Notes: generated from the letters alone by a model not told the origin. DNA of 64,000 bases from Paenibacillus sp. D2_2 (GCF_031199965.1 NZ_CP133605.1:716001-780000), one strand, 5' to 3'. Positions 30,111-41,555 are shown, counted from the first letter of the stretch. Made by a program: numbers and translations.

Positions 30111-31013
30111 ATGCAAATTGAAAATCAATTAGAAAGTAGTGTGAAACCATTGGAACCTAAGCCTAAAATTCCATACGTAGTAGGAAGCAAGAGTCCGACG
30201 GCTGTGGCAATCAACAGTGCCTCCAAAGCGGGAGAATGGATTAAGAGCCGGCTTGGATTAATTAAGGAAATAAATACGAAATGCTCACCGCAAGATCTAG
30301 TCACCGATGTTGATAAAGGGGCGGAGCTGATGATCCGCAAGCTGATCCTGACGCATTTCCCGGATCATACGATTCTTGGGGAAGAGGGCGTTGATCCTGG
30401 TGCTGAAGCATCCGCGAATGCATTGACAGAGGCGAAGAAGGAAGCAGACTACTTATGGATTATCGATCCGATCGACGGGACAACGAATTTTGTTCAAGGC
30501 TTTCCTTTCTTCTGCGTGTCGATTGCCTTGGCTTATCGTGGTGAGGTTATTATAGGTGTAATCTATGATCCGATTCGCGACGAGATGTTCGTTGCCGAGA
30601 AGGGCAAGGGAGCATATGTTCATGGCAACCCGGCGCGGGTGTCGCGAGATGATAAGCTAGCGGACAGCGTGCTGGCGATTGGCTTCAACCCAGATCGTGA
30701 AGTTGCGCTCCCTGTTAATATGAAAGGGATTGCCGCACTTTCGGACAAAACCCGCAGTCTGCGCGCGGCAGGATCTGCAGCTTTGCATCTTGCCTATGTT
30801 GCCGCAGGACGGCTTAGCGGCTATTATGAGGTCGGTCTGAATTCATGGGATATCGCTGCTGGCGCTCTGCTGGTTAAGGAGTCAGGTGGTATCGTTACAG
30901 ATACGGTAGGCAATCCTTATGATATTGGCGTTCGCCATCTGGTTGCCAGCAATGGCAAAATCCATCAGGAGCTGCTTGATGTATTGAAGACTGCCGAAGC
31001 CACGGGAATTTAG
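30111..31013 (+). CDS. Inositol monophosphatase family protein
   Basis: About 300 residues. Mg-dependent phosphatase motifs are complete: ILGEEGVD, WIIDPIDGTTNFVQGF and GLNSWDIAAGALLVKE. Family members hydrolyse inositol phosphate, 3'-phosphoadenosine 5'-phosphate, NADP or sugar phosphates; the substrate cannot be told. The start is uncertain: I use the ATG at 30111, since the region upstream in frame shows no homology, but the ribosome binding site is weak, and a GTG at 30141 is an option. The N-terminal extension with KPLEPKPKIPYVVG is not typical. Confidence 0.88.
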   Translation: MQIENQLESSVKPLEPKPKIPYVVGSKSPTAVAINSASKAGEWIKSRLGLIKEINTKCSPQDLVTDVDKGAELMIRKLILTHFPDHTILGEEGVDPGAEASANALTEAKKEADYLWIIDPIDGTTNFVQGFPFFCVSIALAYRGEVIIGVIYDPIRDEMFVAEKGKGAYVHGNPARVSRDDKLADSVLAIGFNPDREVALPVNMKGIAALSDKTRSLRAAGSAALHLAYVAAGRLSGYYEVGLNSWDIAAGALLVKESGGIVTDTVGNPYDIGVRHLVASNGKIHQELLDVLKTAEATGI

Positions 31014-31064
31014 CGATACATCTTATAGAATTAGGATTCTGATTCGAAAAGGAGTTCAAATACC

Positions 31065-31328
31065 ATGAGCGATGACAACAAGTTGGAACGGGAATTGAAT
31101 GAACTGCTAACAGAAGGCGAGCCGATTACAGAGGAGGAGCGCCGCGAAGAAGGACGCCGTCGCCTGTCGCCCCGATATGAGGTAAGAATTCAGACTCAGC
31201 TTGATCCGATCGTGGAGGAGACAAACAAATACCGTAAAATCGCCAAGGAAATTGATGACCGATACGATAATTATCTGAAGAAAACGGGACATAAGGATGA
31301 AGAGAAGTGCGATGACAAGGAGTCATAA
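31065..31328 (+). CDS. Small highly charged protein of unknown function
   Basis: 87 residues, about half of them charged, probably helical (ERELNELLTEGEPITEEERR; KYRKIAKEIDDRYDNYLKK). No cysteine motif or membrane segment. The ATG follows AAAAGGAG, and a strong terminator follows, so it is likely expressed. It lies 51 bp after the phosphatase gene and is probably co-transcribed. Confidence 0.7.
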   Translation: MSDDNKLERELNELLTEGEPITEEERREEGRRRLSPRYEVRIQTQLDPIVEETNKYRKIAKEIDDRYDNYLKKTGHKDEEKCDDKES

Positions 31329-31340
31329 CTGAAGCTGCAA

Positions 31341-31379
31341 CGGATACCACCATGGACAGAATGGGGTATCCGTTTTTTT
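31341..31379 (+). terminator. Terminator after the small charged protein
   Basis: CGGATACC / GGTATCCG stem followed by seven T. Confidence 0.93.
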
Positions 31380-31416
31380 GTGATTGTCTGTTTTTTTCAG
31401 TCATGCAGCTAATGGA

Positions 31417-32194
31417 CTACGTCTGTTCCTTGATGGCAACAATTCGCAGCCGTTTGTAGTCTCCGTACCAATCACCGTCAACCAGCAGATCTTGTTCAGC
31501 AGATCTAGCGATGAGCTGAATCGCCTGTTCCATCTCAGGCTCACTCAGGGAGTGTAGGAATGGATCTGCGGCAAACAGACGGAGCCAGTGATTCATGCCA
31601 TCTGTACCGCCTTCCAGCTTCAGTAGGCCGGTCGAAGTGTACGGCATAGGTTACTCGGAAGCCCTGCTTTTCTAATAAACTGCTGTATTCGCCTAGGCTT
31701 GGATAGTACCAGGGATTGAGCGGCGTGGCATCGATACCGTAGTTCTCGCCGAGTACTTTGGTGATGTGCTTGACGATGATATCTACATTGCCTTTGCCAC
31801 CGAATTCAGCCACGAATCTTCCCCCATCTTCTAAGGCATGATACACGGACTTGACTACACTCTCCGCGTCTTTTATCCAATGTAGCGCGGCGTTGGAGAA
31901 CACGGCTTGAACAGGTCGTTCAACAGAGAAATGGGTCGCATTCTGAACCGCAAACTTCAGGTCTGGATATTTAAGGCGAGCCTGCTGAATCATCGTCTCC
32001 GATAAATCAAAGCCATTAACAACAGCCCCTGTCTTGGCAATCTCATAAGAGATATCGCCTGTACCGCAGCCGAGATCAATGATTACTTCCCCAGCCTGTG
32101 CGTTTAGGAGCTCGAGCACACCCTTACCGAATTCAGATACAAACCTGAATTTCGTATCGTAGAGCTTGGCGTTCCATACCTGTCTTGCCTCCAT
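31417..32194 (-). CDS. SAM-dependent methyltransferase, Tam/type-11 like (one frameshift)
   Basis: Class I methyltransferase: motif I EVIIDLGCGTGDISYEIA, acidic residue in VVNGFDLSETMI, and AALHWIKDAE further on. It resembles trans-aconitate 2-methyltransferase. Near 31637 one apparent extra base splits the C-terminus; removal gives HFDRPTELEGGTDGMNHW and continues to the stop at 31417. Repaired length is about 259 residues. It converges on the small charged gene's terminator. Confidence 0.85.
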
Positions 32195-32432
32195 GATCGG
32201 ACCTCCTCAATATGAATTGCCTCTATTGTTGCATACAAATTTGGATTGGTTAAATATATAAAATCAATCTCGCTGATAGGTTATTCCTATTAATGGGCGA
32301 AATCTGGTTCAAGTTCAGTAAGATCGCGCATAAGCTCATTAGTCCTGGACATTCGTAAAGGGCAGTATTTAGGCTAATCTGGATGAAGGGCATGAAAAGA
32401 ACAGAACTAATATTCAATAGGGAGAGATCAAT

Positions 32433-34728
32433 ATGCCGAAGATAGCAGACAAATATTTAGTCGTTGATCCATGGAAGATCGTAGAGGAAGGATTCGATCC
32501 ACAGCGCAGCCGAGTGTCGGAGTCTATTTTCTCGTTAGGCAATGAATATATGGGGGTTCGCGGCTATGCCGAGGAAGGCTATAGCGGAGACACATTGATA
32601 GGCAGCTACTTCAATGGATTATTCGAAGAGAGCGAGGTTGGGCGCATTATAAGGGGATCATTCGCTCATTGCGCTTTATGGTCAACGGAGTTGACTGGTT
32701 ATATACACGCATTACGATCGACGATGAGACTTTCGATATGAGAACGAGCGAGTTCACGGATTTCCGTAGGGAGCTAGATTTCAAGCGGGGCGTATATACA
32801 CGGCAGTTTATCTGGCATATGCAGAACAGGAAGAGCATCCAGCTTACTTTCGAAAGGCTGATTAGCATGCAGGTCTCGAACCTGGGATGTCAGCGAATCG
32901 TCCTAAAGCCGCTCAACTTCGCCGGTACAGCCCAAGTTATCACGGGGCTTGACTTTGCGACGATCCATGAAGATCAGGATACAAGATATTGGGAGGGCGT
33001 GAAGCAGGGCAGTCAACATGGAATTACTGCTATGCTGGGCCGGACGGCGAATACAGGAAATCGGCTGTTCTCAAGCTATCGACTTGATCTGCCGATGGGA
33101 GCCAAGAGCGGGACATTAAGTGAAGAAAATTTCATAGGTGATGAGATCGTCCTGAACCTGAAGAAGGGAGAAGAGACTGTTGTAGATAAGCTGGTCATCA
33201 ATTATGCAGATAAGGATCAGGAGCAGAGTGATGATGAAGTCTGGTCCAAGGGCATGAAGCTGGCTAAGCAGTACGCCGAGGTGGACTACAAGGCTGCTGC
33301 GGAGCAACAGGAGCAATATTGGGCGAAGGTATGGGAGCACTCTGATATCGTTATCGAAGGGGACCCTGAGAATCAACAAGGGATTCGCTTCTGTATTTTT
33401 CAATTGTATCAGACTTATCATGGCGACAATCCGGGCTTCAACATTGGGGCGAAGGGTCTGACCGGGGAAGCATATCGTGGCTTGGCCTTCTGGGATACAG
33501 AGTCTTACTGTCTACCGTTCTATATCTTCAATAATCCGAAGGCAGCGCGCAGCTTGCTAGAGTTCCGCTATAAGACCTTGCCGCAAGCGTTGGAGAGGGC
33601 GAAGGAACTCGACTGTGCAGGTGCGTTCTATCCGATTGCGACGATCGATGGGACGGAGAGCTGTGATCTGTGGCAGCATTCCAATCTGCAGCTGCATGTA
33701 GGCACGGCAGTGGCTTACGGGATTCGTCATTATGTGAATATTACAGGTGACAAGGCATTTTTATATGAAAAAGGTCTGGAGATGCTGATTCAGATCAGCC
33801 GCTTCTATGCGACCCGTGGACAGTGGGGACAGAAGACGGGCAAATACGGTTATTTTGGGGTTATGGGACCGGATGAGTTCCAGCTTATGGTGAACAACAA
33901 CTGTTACATTAATCTGATGGCGAAGAAAATGTTCGACTATACGCTAGAGACGATCGCTGAGATGGAGCAAGCTCAGTTGTCTGCTTTTGTAGCGCTGGCA
34001 GATCGCCTCGAGTTAACGGTACAGGAACAGATGGAATGGAAGAATAAGGCGGACAACATGAAGATTCCTTATGATGAGGAGACGGGAATCTATGAGGAGC
34101 ATGACGGCTTCTTCGATATGCCGCATCTTGATATTCATTCGATCCCGGTGACCGAATTTCCACTCTATTCGCACTGGTCCTATGATCGTCTCTATCGCTA
34201 TGACATGATTAAGCAGCCGGATGTGCTTATGTTCATGTTCTTGTACAGCGGAGAATTCTCGCGCGAAGCGAAGCGGGCTAATTACGATTATTACGAGACG
34301 AGATGTATCCATGAATCGTCCCTGTCTCCATCGATTCATTCGATTCTGGCAGCGGAGATCGACAGGCCTGCGGAAGCCTACAAGTTCTTCGAATTCGCAA
34401 CCCGGCTTGATCTTGACAATTATAACCGCAACACGCGGGAGGGGCTGCATACAACTTCGATTGCGGCTGCTTGGATGAATATTGTGTACGGATTCGGGGA
34501 ATGCGCTCGGATGGAGATAAGCTGGTCTTTAATCCGACGATTCCAGAGCGCTGGAGCCAATATTCCTTCCCAATCACTTATCAGGGAACTGAGCTCGCGA
34601 TCGAGGTGAACCAACAGCGGGTGAAGATTAGTGTACGTAGCGGGGAAGCTGCTTCGATCAATGTCTATGGCCAGGATTATATCGTTGGTCCAGCAGGGAT
34701 TGAGCTGAAATTGAAGAAGGTGGGATGA
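32433..34728 (+). CDS. GH65 disaccharide phosphorylase 1 (two frameshifts)
   Basis: Inverting glycoside phosphorylase of family GH65 (maltose, trehalose, kojibiose, nigerose and related activities), cytoplasmic, about 765 residues. The catalytic-acid region is intact: GVMGPDEFQLMVNNN. GLAFWDTESYCLPFYI and YDYYETRCIHESSLSPSIHS are family blocks. One base is missing near 32652 (ATAAGGGG; repair continues into KGIIRSLRFMVNGVDW), and one G near 34500 (repair reads YGFGGMRSDGDKLVFNP). ATG at 32433 with GGGAG upstream. The linkage specificity is not readable. It is followed 3 bp later by a second, different GH65 gene. Confidence 0.9.
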
Positions 34729-34731
34729 GCT

Positions 34732-37061
34732 ATGAGCTGGATCATTGAAGAGAGCGGCTTCGATAAAGAACGAATCGCCATAAGCGGCAATAAATTCATG
34801 ACTGGCAATGGCTATATGGGCTATCGTGGTACGCTGGATGAGTTCACATTTTCCGAGCTAACCGCAACCATTCCAGCTGGATTATACGATAAAGTGGGTG
34901 ATAAATGGCGTGAACCGATCAATGCACCGAACGGGTTATCAACCACGATGGTGTGCGACGGAGTGTCTTTAAGTGTGCTCGAGCTTGAGCCGCTTGAACA
35001 CGAACAAGAGCTGGACATACGCCACGGCGTACATCGCCGTAGGACAGTATATCCGGCGCCGGGTGGAGGAAGCGTTGCTTTTGAATCGGAACGCTTCTGC
35101 AGTATGCAGCGTCTGCATTTGCTCGTCAATCGCGTAACGATAACTTGCAGCCAGGATTGTGAGTTAACTATTACTACAGGGATCGACGGAGGAATATGGG
35201 ATATTAACGGTCCACATTTGGAGCGGACGGAAGGCAAAATGCAGGATGGAGTACAGGGGGAGACGTTGATCTTAACCGGTTGGACACATGAGCTGAACAT
35301 TCCGGTCTCGGTCAGCCATTCCCTCGACTGTAGATTCGGGGAGCAGCGCACCATCGAATCCGGCGACTTTCTCGGCAAGGAGATCCGCTTACAGGCTGAA
35401 GTGGGTAAGAGCTATACCTTCTACAAGTATGTGTCCGTATTTACTGGTCTGGATGAGGCTGTGGACACTATTATGGCAGGATTAGAGGATAGTCAGGAGG
35501 CTGCAGCGTCTGGATACGAAGCGTTGTATGCCGAGCATGCCGACTGCTGGGAACGAAAATGGCAAGAGACAGACGTCCGTATCGAGGGAGACGATGAAGC
35601 TCAGCTCGCGTTGCGCTACAGCCTTTACCAGCTGCATATCATTGCCCAGGACATTCGGAGAAGCTGTCGATCCCTGCGCGGGGCTTGTCAGGACAGGTAT
35701 ACAAAGGCGCTGTTTTCTGGGATACAGAGATGTTCATGCTCCCGTTCTTCTTGTATACTCAGCCAGACATCGCTCGTAATCTGATGATGTACCGTGTTCA
35801 TACGCTGGATGGCGCGCGCAGGAAGGCGGCGGAGTATGGCTATGAAGGAGCGTTCTATGCCTGGGAGAGCCAGGAGAACGGGGATGATGCCTGCACATTG
35901 TTTAATGTTAATGATGTGTTCACCGGGCGTCCGATGCGAACCTATTTCCGCGATAAGCAGGTGCACATCAGTGCGGATGTAGCTTACGGCATCTGGCAGT
36001 ATTTCATCTTCAGCGGAGACGATAGTATTCTGCTGGATGGTGGAGCAGAGACGGTGCTGGAATGCGCTCGTTTCTTCTACTCCTACGCTTACTATAATTC
36101 TGTTAAATCCCGCTATGAGATTCTGGATGTAACCGGACCGGATGAATATCATGAGCGGGTGAATAACAACGCCTTCACAAATGCGTTGGTTAAGCGTTGT
36201 CTGCATATTGCGCTGAAGGTTCTTGATTATTTGCAGGGCAAACATCCAGACTTGGCCGAGTCTCTTACGGTGGACAGTCGGATTAAGCCGGAGCACCTTC
36301 GCGACATGTATGAGCGTTTGTACATTCCACAGCCTACTGAAGGCAGCGGAGTGATCGAGCAATTCGACCGCTACTTCACGCTGGAGGACGTAACACTGGA
36401 GCAGTTGAAGTCAAGAGTCCTGAACAAGCATGAATATCTTGGCGGAGGCAATGGACTGGCGACGACGACGCAAATTTTGAAGCAAGCCGATGTTGTTCTG
36501 ATGCTGCATCTGTTCAAGGAAGAGTTCAGCAGGGCGATCAAGCAGCGTAACTGGGAGTTTTATGAGCCTCGTACGGAGCATGGGTCGAGCTTGAGCTCCT
36601 GTATTTATGCGTTAGTAGCTGCAGATATCGGCTTATCAGATTGGGCATATCCTTACTTCAAGCGCACGGCTACGATTGATCTGACCGGAGATTCCAAGCA
36701 GTATGTCGGCGATTTGTATATCGGGGGTACGCATCCTGCAGCCAATGGAGGAGCGTGGATGGCAGCGGTGCTCGGCTTTGCGGGTATGAGGTTCGACGGG
36801 GAAGCTGTCTTCATTGCCCCATCCTTGCCTAAGGCATGGAGTTCGGTCAGCTTCCCGCTTCGACTGAGAGGGGCCAGCTTCACTGTTACGATCGAAGCAG
36901 ATCAGGTGAAGGTGGAGGCTGCGGAAGAGAATAAGGCCTCGATCGAGTTCCGAATTGAGCGACGGATTAACGAGGGAACTGAGTTAACGGATTCGGAGGT
37001 TGCAGCTAGTTTAGAGAACGTAATGGCAGCCCCGGGCCAGATTCTATCTATTTCTTTGTAA
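34732..37061 (+). CDS. GH65 disaccharide phosphorylase 2 (one frameshift)
   Basis: A second GH65 enzyme, about 776 residues and clearly not a recent duplicate of the first: its acid region is DVTGPDEYHERVNNN and the block is GAVFWDTEMFMLPFF. A C is missing near 35656 (GCCCAGG for GCCCCAGG); repair yields LHIIAPGHSEKLSIPARGLS. The second half (GYEGAFYAWESQENGDD) resembles kojibiose- and maltose-phosphorylase types. Together with the first enzyme it could handle two linkages of the same substrate pool and feeds pgmB. Confidence 0.9.
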
Positions 37062-37119
37062 TGATATGGATAGTAACAGGAACGATTGATGAGTACTTGA
37101 TAGAGAGGGAGAGGAAGAT

Positions 37120-37755
37120 ATGCTGGATACGATGAGAGGCGCGATCTTTGATCTGGACGGGGTGATCGTGGATACCGCAAAATATCATTATTGGGCCTGG
37201 CGATCACTCGCAGAACGGCTTGGATTTGAATTTACAGAAGAGGATAACGAACGACTCAAAGGAGTAAGCCGGACGGAATCGTTGAAGATTCTGCTCGAGA
37301 TTGGCGGCGTGGAGGCCAGCGAGGCAGAACGCCTCAAGATGGCTGAGGAGAAAAATAAGGAGTACGTCGAGTATATATCACGTCTCGAGCCATCGGAGAT
37401 TTTGCCCGGCGCCAAGGAGTATCTACAGCAGCTGCGTAAGCAGGGCGTGAAGATTGCACTCGGCTCGGCCAGCAAAAATGCTCCGTTCATTCTTGATCGT
37501 CTAGGAATCGCTGAGCTATTCGATGCGGTGATCGACGGGACGAAGGTGTCCAAGGCGAAGCCGGACCCAGAAGTATTTCTTGCAGCCAGCGCAGCGCTTG
37601 ATCTAGCTCCAAGTGAATGCATCGTGTTCGAAGATGCGGCAGCAGGCGTGGAGGCCGGCAAGGCGGCAGGCTGCAACGTAGTCGGCATCGGTAGCTCAGA
37701 GGTGCTGTTCGCAGCTGACAGAGTAATCCGAGGTTTGGATGAGCTGGTTGGGTAA
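37120..37755 (+). CDS. pgmB: Beta-phosphoglucomutase
   Basis: 211 residues, HAD superfamily. Converts beta-glucose 1-phosphate, the product of inverting GH65 phosphorylases, to glucose 6-phosphate. The nucleophile aspartate is in AIFDLDGVIVDTAKYHYWAW; the motif II serine lies in ALGSASKNAPFIL and the acidic motif in VFEDAAAGVEAGK. The ATG follows GAGGGAGAGG. Its place directly after the two GH65 genes confirms the pathway. A terminator follows. Confidence 0.96.
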   Translation: MLDTMRGAIFDLDGVIVDTAKYHYWAWRSLAERLGFEFTEEDNERLKGVSRTESLKILLEIGGVEASEAERLKMAEEKNKEYVEYISRLEPSEILPGAKEYLQQLRKQGVKIALGSASKNAPFILDRLGIAELFDAVIDGTKVSKAKPDPEVFLAASAALDLAPSECIVFEDAAAGVEAGKAAGCNVVGIGSSEVLFAADRVIRGLDELVG

Positions 37756-37800
37756 TGCCAGATGAATACCGTGTGATCGACCACGATCATGCGACACAGT

Positions 37801-37855
37801 AAGGAGCTGTCCGACAGTAGTGTTTACACTACTTGGGGTCAGCTTCTTTTTCGGA
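37801..37855 (+). terminator. Terminator after pgmB
   Basis: Outer stem GGAGCTG/CAGCTTC (one G-T pair), inner AGTAGTGT/ACACTACT, then CTTTTT. The palindromic array begins 4 bp further on. Confidence 0.85.
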
Positions 37856-37858
37856 CTT

Positions 37859-38042
37859 TAACGAAACTGGATATCGTTATTTAGGCCCATAGGTGCTACT
37901 TTGAAATTATAACGAAACTAGGTAACGCTATTGGAGGAAATTCGCAGTTAAAAGCCTGGATTTCTCTCGAATAACGATCCGTAGTTTCGTTAGAATTAAT
38001 TTAACGCTGTTTTTGAGGAAATAACGATTCGTAGTTTCGTTA
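37859..38042. repeat. Four-unit palindromic array, TAACGAAAC type, copy 1
   Basis: Direct units begin at 37859 (TAACGAAACTGGATATCGTTA) less the last base and at 37910 (TAACGAAACTAGG..., degenerate end). Inverted units end at 37992 and 38042 (TAACGAT...GTTTCGTTA). Each good unit is itself a hairpin with TAACGA/TCGTTA arms and a 9-nt loop. Total is 184 bp; offsets 0, 51, 133, 183. Confidence 0.9.
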
Positions 38043-38179
38043 CAGGATCTGCTGGCTTAGGGGGCCCCTAAATAAGCAGTTCTCACATTTTTCCACATCG
38101 GTCGATCGTAGGAATAACCATGATGTACGTAGAAATACACATCACCGCTATTTTTATTCTTGTTACACTTAAAGTGCGC

Positions 38180-38280
38180 GTTCAAAAAGATAGGTTCATT
38201 TACCTAAGCTTATGCTTCCGATGGCGTTTAATCAGAACGCTTCAGCTAGATGAGGCTAGGGCGTAAGGAGCTTTTTGGAC
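38180..38280 (-). repeat. Short divergent relative of the dispersed 195-bp element (copy D)
   Basis: Read on the plus strand it matches the reverse complement of copy A over TATGCTTCCGATGGCGTTT, AACGCTTCAG and GATGAGGCTAGG...AAGGAGC. The ends GTTCAAAAAG and CTTTTTGGAC are near-perfect terminal inverted repeats. The middle hairpins of the longer copies are missing. Confidence 0.7.
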
Positions 38281-38311
38281 TGCCTCTTCAAGTACCAGAG
38301 GGGGAAGGCAA

Positions 38312-40118
38312 TTGAGATATAGATTATATAATCCATTGAACAAAATGAATGTGAAGCAGCAGCTATTCATACTATTCCTCATTATCATAATTCCGTTATT
38401 TATTCTGAACGCCTACGGCAACTATAAGGCGGATCAAATCTTGAAGCGGCATGTTACCAATGCCTATATCGAGCTGAATAAGCAAAATTTCCGTCTAATC
38501 AATCGCGATATTGAAGCCGTTAACAAGGTTACCTCTACCGTATTTCAGAATTCACTGCTGCAGCAATTGAATCCGCTTTCGACCGATGAGACAGTACTGC
38601 AAAGGGTGAAAAATTACGAGAAGCTCGAGAATTTGCTAACTACTTATTCGCAAGAGACGGATGAACGCGAACCGGTATATTATTCGCTCTATGTGTATGA
38701 TCCGGAGAATACTTATTTTTTTGCTCCGTTTTATCCGGGACCGAAAAAATCCGGGGTTTATTTTTTCTCTGATGCGGAGAAGCCGGACTGGTTCGACGAG
38801 GCTGTCGAGAAGAAGGGAAAAGGATATTTACGGCTGGTTGAGCATTTGTCACCACCCTCTAATAGCCAAGGCAGCCAGAAAACGCTCGCCTATATTCGAG
38901 CGATCAATAATATCTATAGAAATGGAACGATTGGGGTATTGGTGGTCACCAATCTCGATGCCCGGGTTCAAGAGTCGCTGAGAACGGTGTCACTTCCGGA
39001 AGGAGAGCTTTATTTTACAAATTGGAATAACCGTGTGCTAAGCGCTCAAAGTAATGACCACGAAGATGTGCTGGAGCTTCCGCCGGAGATAGCGGATATG
39101 GGGATGACCAGCGGTGTGGAGGATGTCATTACCAACGATTATATCTATGTCGTCAATTATAACCATGTATTACAGCAGAAGCTGGTCTATAAAGTCCCGG
39201 TACAAGCACTGCTGCATCAGCAGAAGGAGATCAAACAGGTGATTCAGCTGATCTCGCTCGTCTTCTTTGTCGGGAGTCTGATCTTTATGCTCTATTTCTG
39301 GAGGTCCCTGATGATGCCAATCCAGAAGCTGGTTTATTTCGTTAGACGCTATGAACCGGGAATATCGTTCCACAGACCCCGCGCAGAGAGACGAAAGACG
39401 AGATCAGTGTGTTGATGCATAGCATTTACGATATGGCGCGTCGGTTGAATGCATTGGTTCATTATAAATACACGATGGATCTGAAGCAGAAGGAATCCCA
39501 ACTACAAATTTTATATCAGCAGATAAATCCGCATCTGCTCTACAATACGCTAGAGAGCATCTATTGGAAGAGTGAGATGGAAGGGAATACCGCTTCTGCT
39601 GAAATGATCAAGGAATTGTCCAAATTGATGAAGATCAGCCTCAGCCGGGGCAGGGAATTGATTACGCTTGGGGAAGAACTTGAGCATGCTTCTGCTTATA
39701 TTAAATTGCAACAGCATAGATATGATTATCAGTTCCAAATCTTGATAGATATTCCCGAAGAGCTGCTGCCAGTTTCTATTCCGAAGATTACACTGCAACC
39801 TTTAATCGAGAACGCGATTATTCATGGAGTGAAGCATATGGGGAGGACGGCGAAATTGTGATACGCGCTGCCTCTGATGAAGATAATTTGTTTATGTTCA
39901 TAGAAGATAACGGGTATAAATCAGTAGATTATGAGATGATTAATCGCCTACTGGATGAAGAGAATCCGGACCCGACATTTGGCTATGGAATTCGTAACAT
40001 CCATCAGCGGATCAGATTGCATTTCGGGGCCAAGTATGGACTTTACTATTCGAAACGTGAGGAAGGCGGAACCCGAGTGACGCTAAAACTTCCAAAGTCC
40101 ATACGAGAACAGCAATAG
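38312..40118 (+). CDS. YesM-like sensor histidine kinase (two frameshifts)
   Basis: Sensor of a sugar-type two-component system. N-terminal membrane helix (about 15-35), a large extracytoplasmic sensor region, and a second helix (about 309-330, IQLISLVFFVGSLIFMLYFW). The cytoplasmic part holds the phosphoacceptor QQINPHLLYNTLESIYWKSE, the N box LQPLIENAIIHGVKH and GYGIRNIHQRI. Missing G near 39362 (repair EPGNIVPQTPRRETKDEISV) and near 39843 (repair KHMGEDGEIVIRAASDED). Start TTG at 38312 after a purine-rich site; the ATG at 38348 is an alternative. Repaired length is about 603 residues. Confidence 0.87.
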
Positions 40119-40152
40119 GAACCACCTTAAAGAGATACAGGGGGAGAAGTGA

Positions 40153-41461
40153 ATGTACAAGATATTGGTTGTTGATGATGAACCATTGATCTGCAAGGGG
40201 CTGGCCAGTCTGTTGAACAGCTCCGGAATTGATGTCGGAACGGTTTTACCGCCTATAGCGGACTTGAAGCCCTCGACTACATTCGTATGGAGGAAATTGA
40301 TCTGCTTATCACCGATATCCAGATGGGGGAGATGAGCGGAATCGAATTGATGCAGCAGGCGAAGCTGGTTAAGCCTTGGGTACAGACCATTATCATCTCA
40401 GCATATGAGACCTTCCAATACGCACAAATGGCTCTGCGACTAGGTGCCAAGGATTATCTGATCAAGCCACTGAATAGTGAGAATTTCCTCGATTCTGTCC
40501 GTAATGCCTTGCTGAAAATGGAGAGACCAGGTCCCGCAAATCGATGAGTTTCTATCTGTGGATACGGACCATTTCCGGATGGAGGAATTTCGTCCAGAGA
40601 AGGATGAGCTCTTGGAGCGTCTGTTGAATGGAACTGCCACTTCGCAAGAAGTTGGTTTGAAAGAATTAAGATTAGCGGGGCCTTATTTCTCTGTGATCAG
40701 GATGAAGTTAGATTTACCGCAAGAGGAAGGGGCTTCCTATTCAGCTCGGGACACCCGTCTACTGCGCTATGGAGCGCGGAACGTGGCGGAGGAGTTACTG
40801 CATAAGGAAGAGAAAATATTGACCTGCTATTCCGGTGAACGAGATATCTGTATTCTGTTGCAGTGGAACGAGACGGAGTATGCTGAACTGGATATGAACA
40901 AGATTAATCATCTCGAAATGATCGGACGAAGTCTGCATCATCATGTGCAGAAATACTTAAGCATCCCGGTAGTCGTCGGAATCAGCCAGATTCTGAAGGG
41001 CGTTGAATTTCTGTCTGTCCTGGATCGTCAAGCGGATAAAGCAATCGCATGGGCGGGAAGCATGGGGATTATCATGTGTTCTATTATGGTGACTTCAATT
41101 GGAGCAATTATGCCCAAGATCCTACCGTCGAAGAGCTTACGACGCAGAATAATCGGATTGTCGATAGTGCCAAGCAATATATAGAAGGTAATTACAGCCA
41201 GAAAGGGCTGACGATTCATGAGGTCGCTAAGAAGAACCATGTCAGTCCTAATTACCTAAGTTTTCTGTTCAAGAAGAATACCGGCTACAATTTGTGGGAG
41301 TATGTGATCAAACTGAGGATGGAGGAGAGTAAGTCCCTGCTCCTCCATACAGATCTGCGCCGTTATGAAATCGCCGAGCGAGTGGGATATGAGTCCCCGA
41401 GCATTTTAGCAAAATATTCAAGAAGTATTTTGGCCTCAGCCCAAGTGAGTTGAAGAAGTAA
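40153..41461 (+). CDS. YesN-like response regulator, AraC type (about four frameshifts)
   Basis: Receiver domain (KILVVDDEPLICKG, phosphorylation aspartate in LLITDIQMGEMSG, lysine in KDYLIKPL), a middle region, and a C-terminal AraC DNA-binding domain (GLTIHEVAKKNHVSPNYLSF; after repair GYESPEHFSKIFKKYFGLSP). Breaks: lost T near 40228 (restores GTVFTAYSGLEALDYI), extra C near 40531 (restores MERQVPQIDEF), lost G near 41046 (restores AWGGKHGDYHVF), lost base near 41398. After repair it ends ELKK-stop at 41461, about 437 residues. It is the most damaged gene here but every repair rebuilds family motifs. Likely activates the ABC importer behind it. Confidence 0.85.
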
Positions 41462-41555
41462 GAACAGCTATACTTCGCATAGTATTACACCTGTTCCCAA
41501 GCTCCACGATTTTCTAAAATGAAAGCTGGACACTAAAGAGAAATGAGGGAAACTC

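Larger units (their letters stand above)
37756..38311. other. 556-bp intergenic region with terminator and two different repeats
   Basis: From left to right: pgmB terminator (37801-37855), four-unit palindromic array (37859-38042), unassigned AT-rich stretch (38043-38179), short divergent relative of the 195-bp element (38180-38280), and the start region of the kinase gene (AGAGGGGGAAGG at about 38296). Confidence 0.7.

Noticed and set aside
35688..36362. 224-codon minus-strand frame inside GH65 phosphorylase 2
   Set aside because: Antisense shadow of a conserved enzyme; no start signal.
40153..41461. Programmed ribosomal frameshifting as explanation of the broken genes
   Set aside because: Breaks occur in about 21 unrelated genes, in different directions, without slippery heptamers or downstream pseudoknots; sequence error is simpler.
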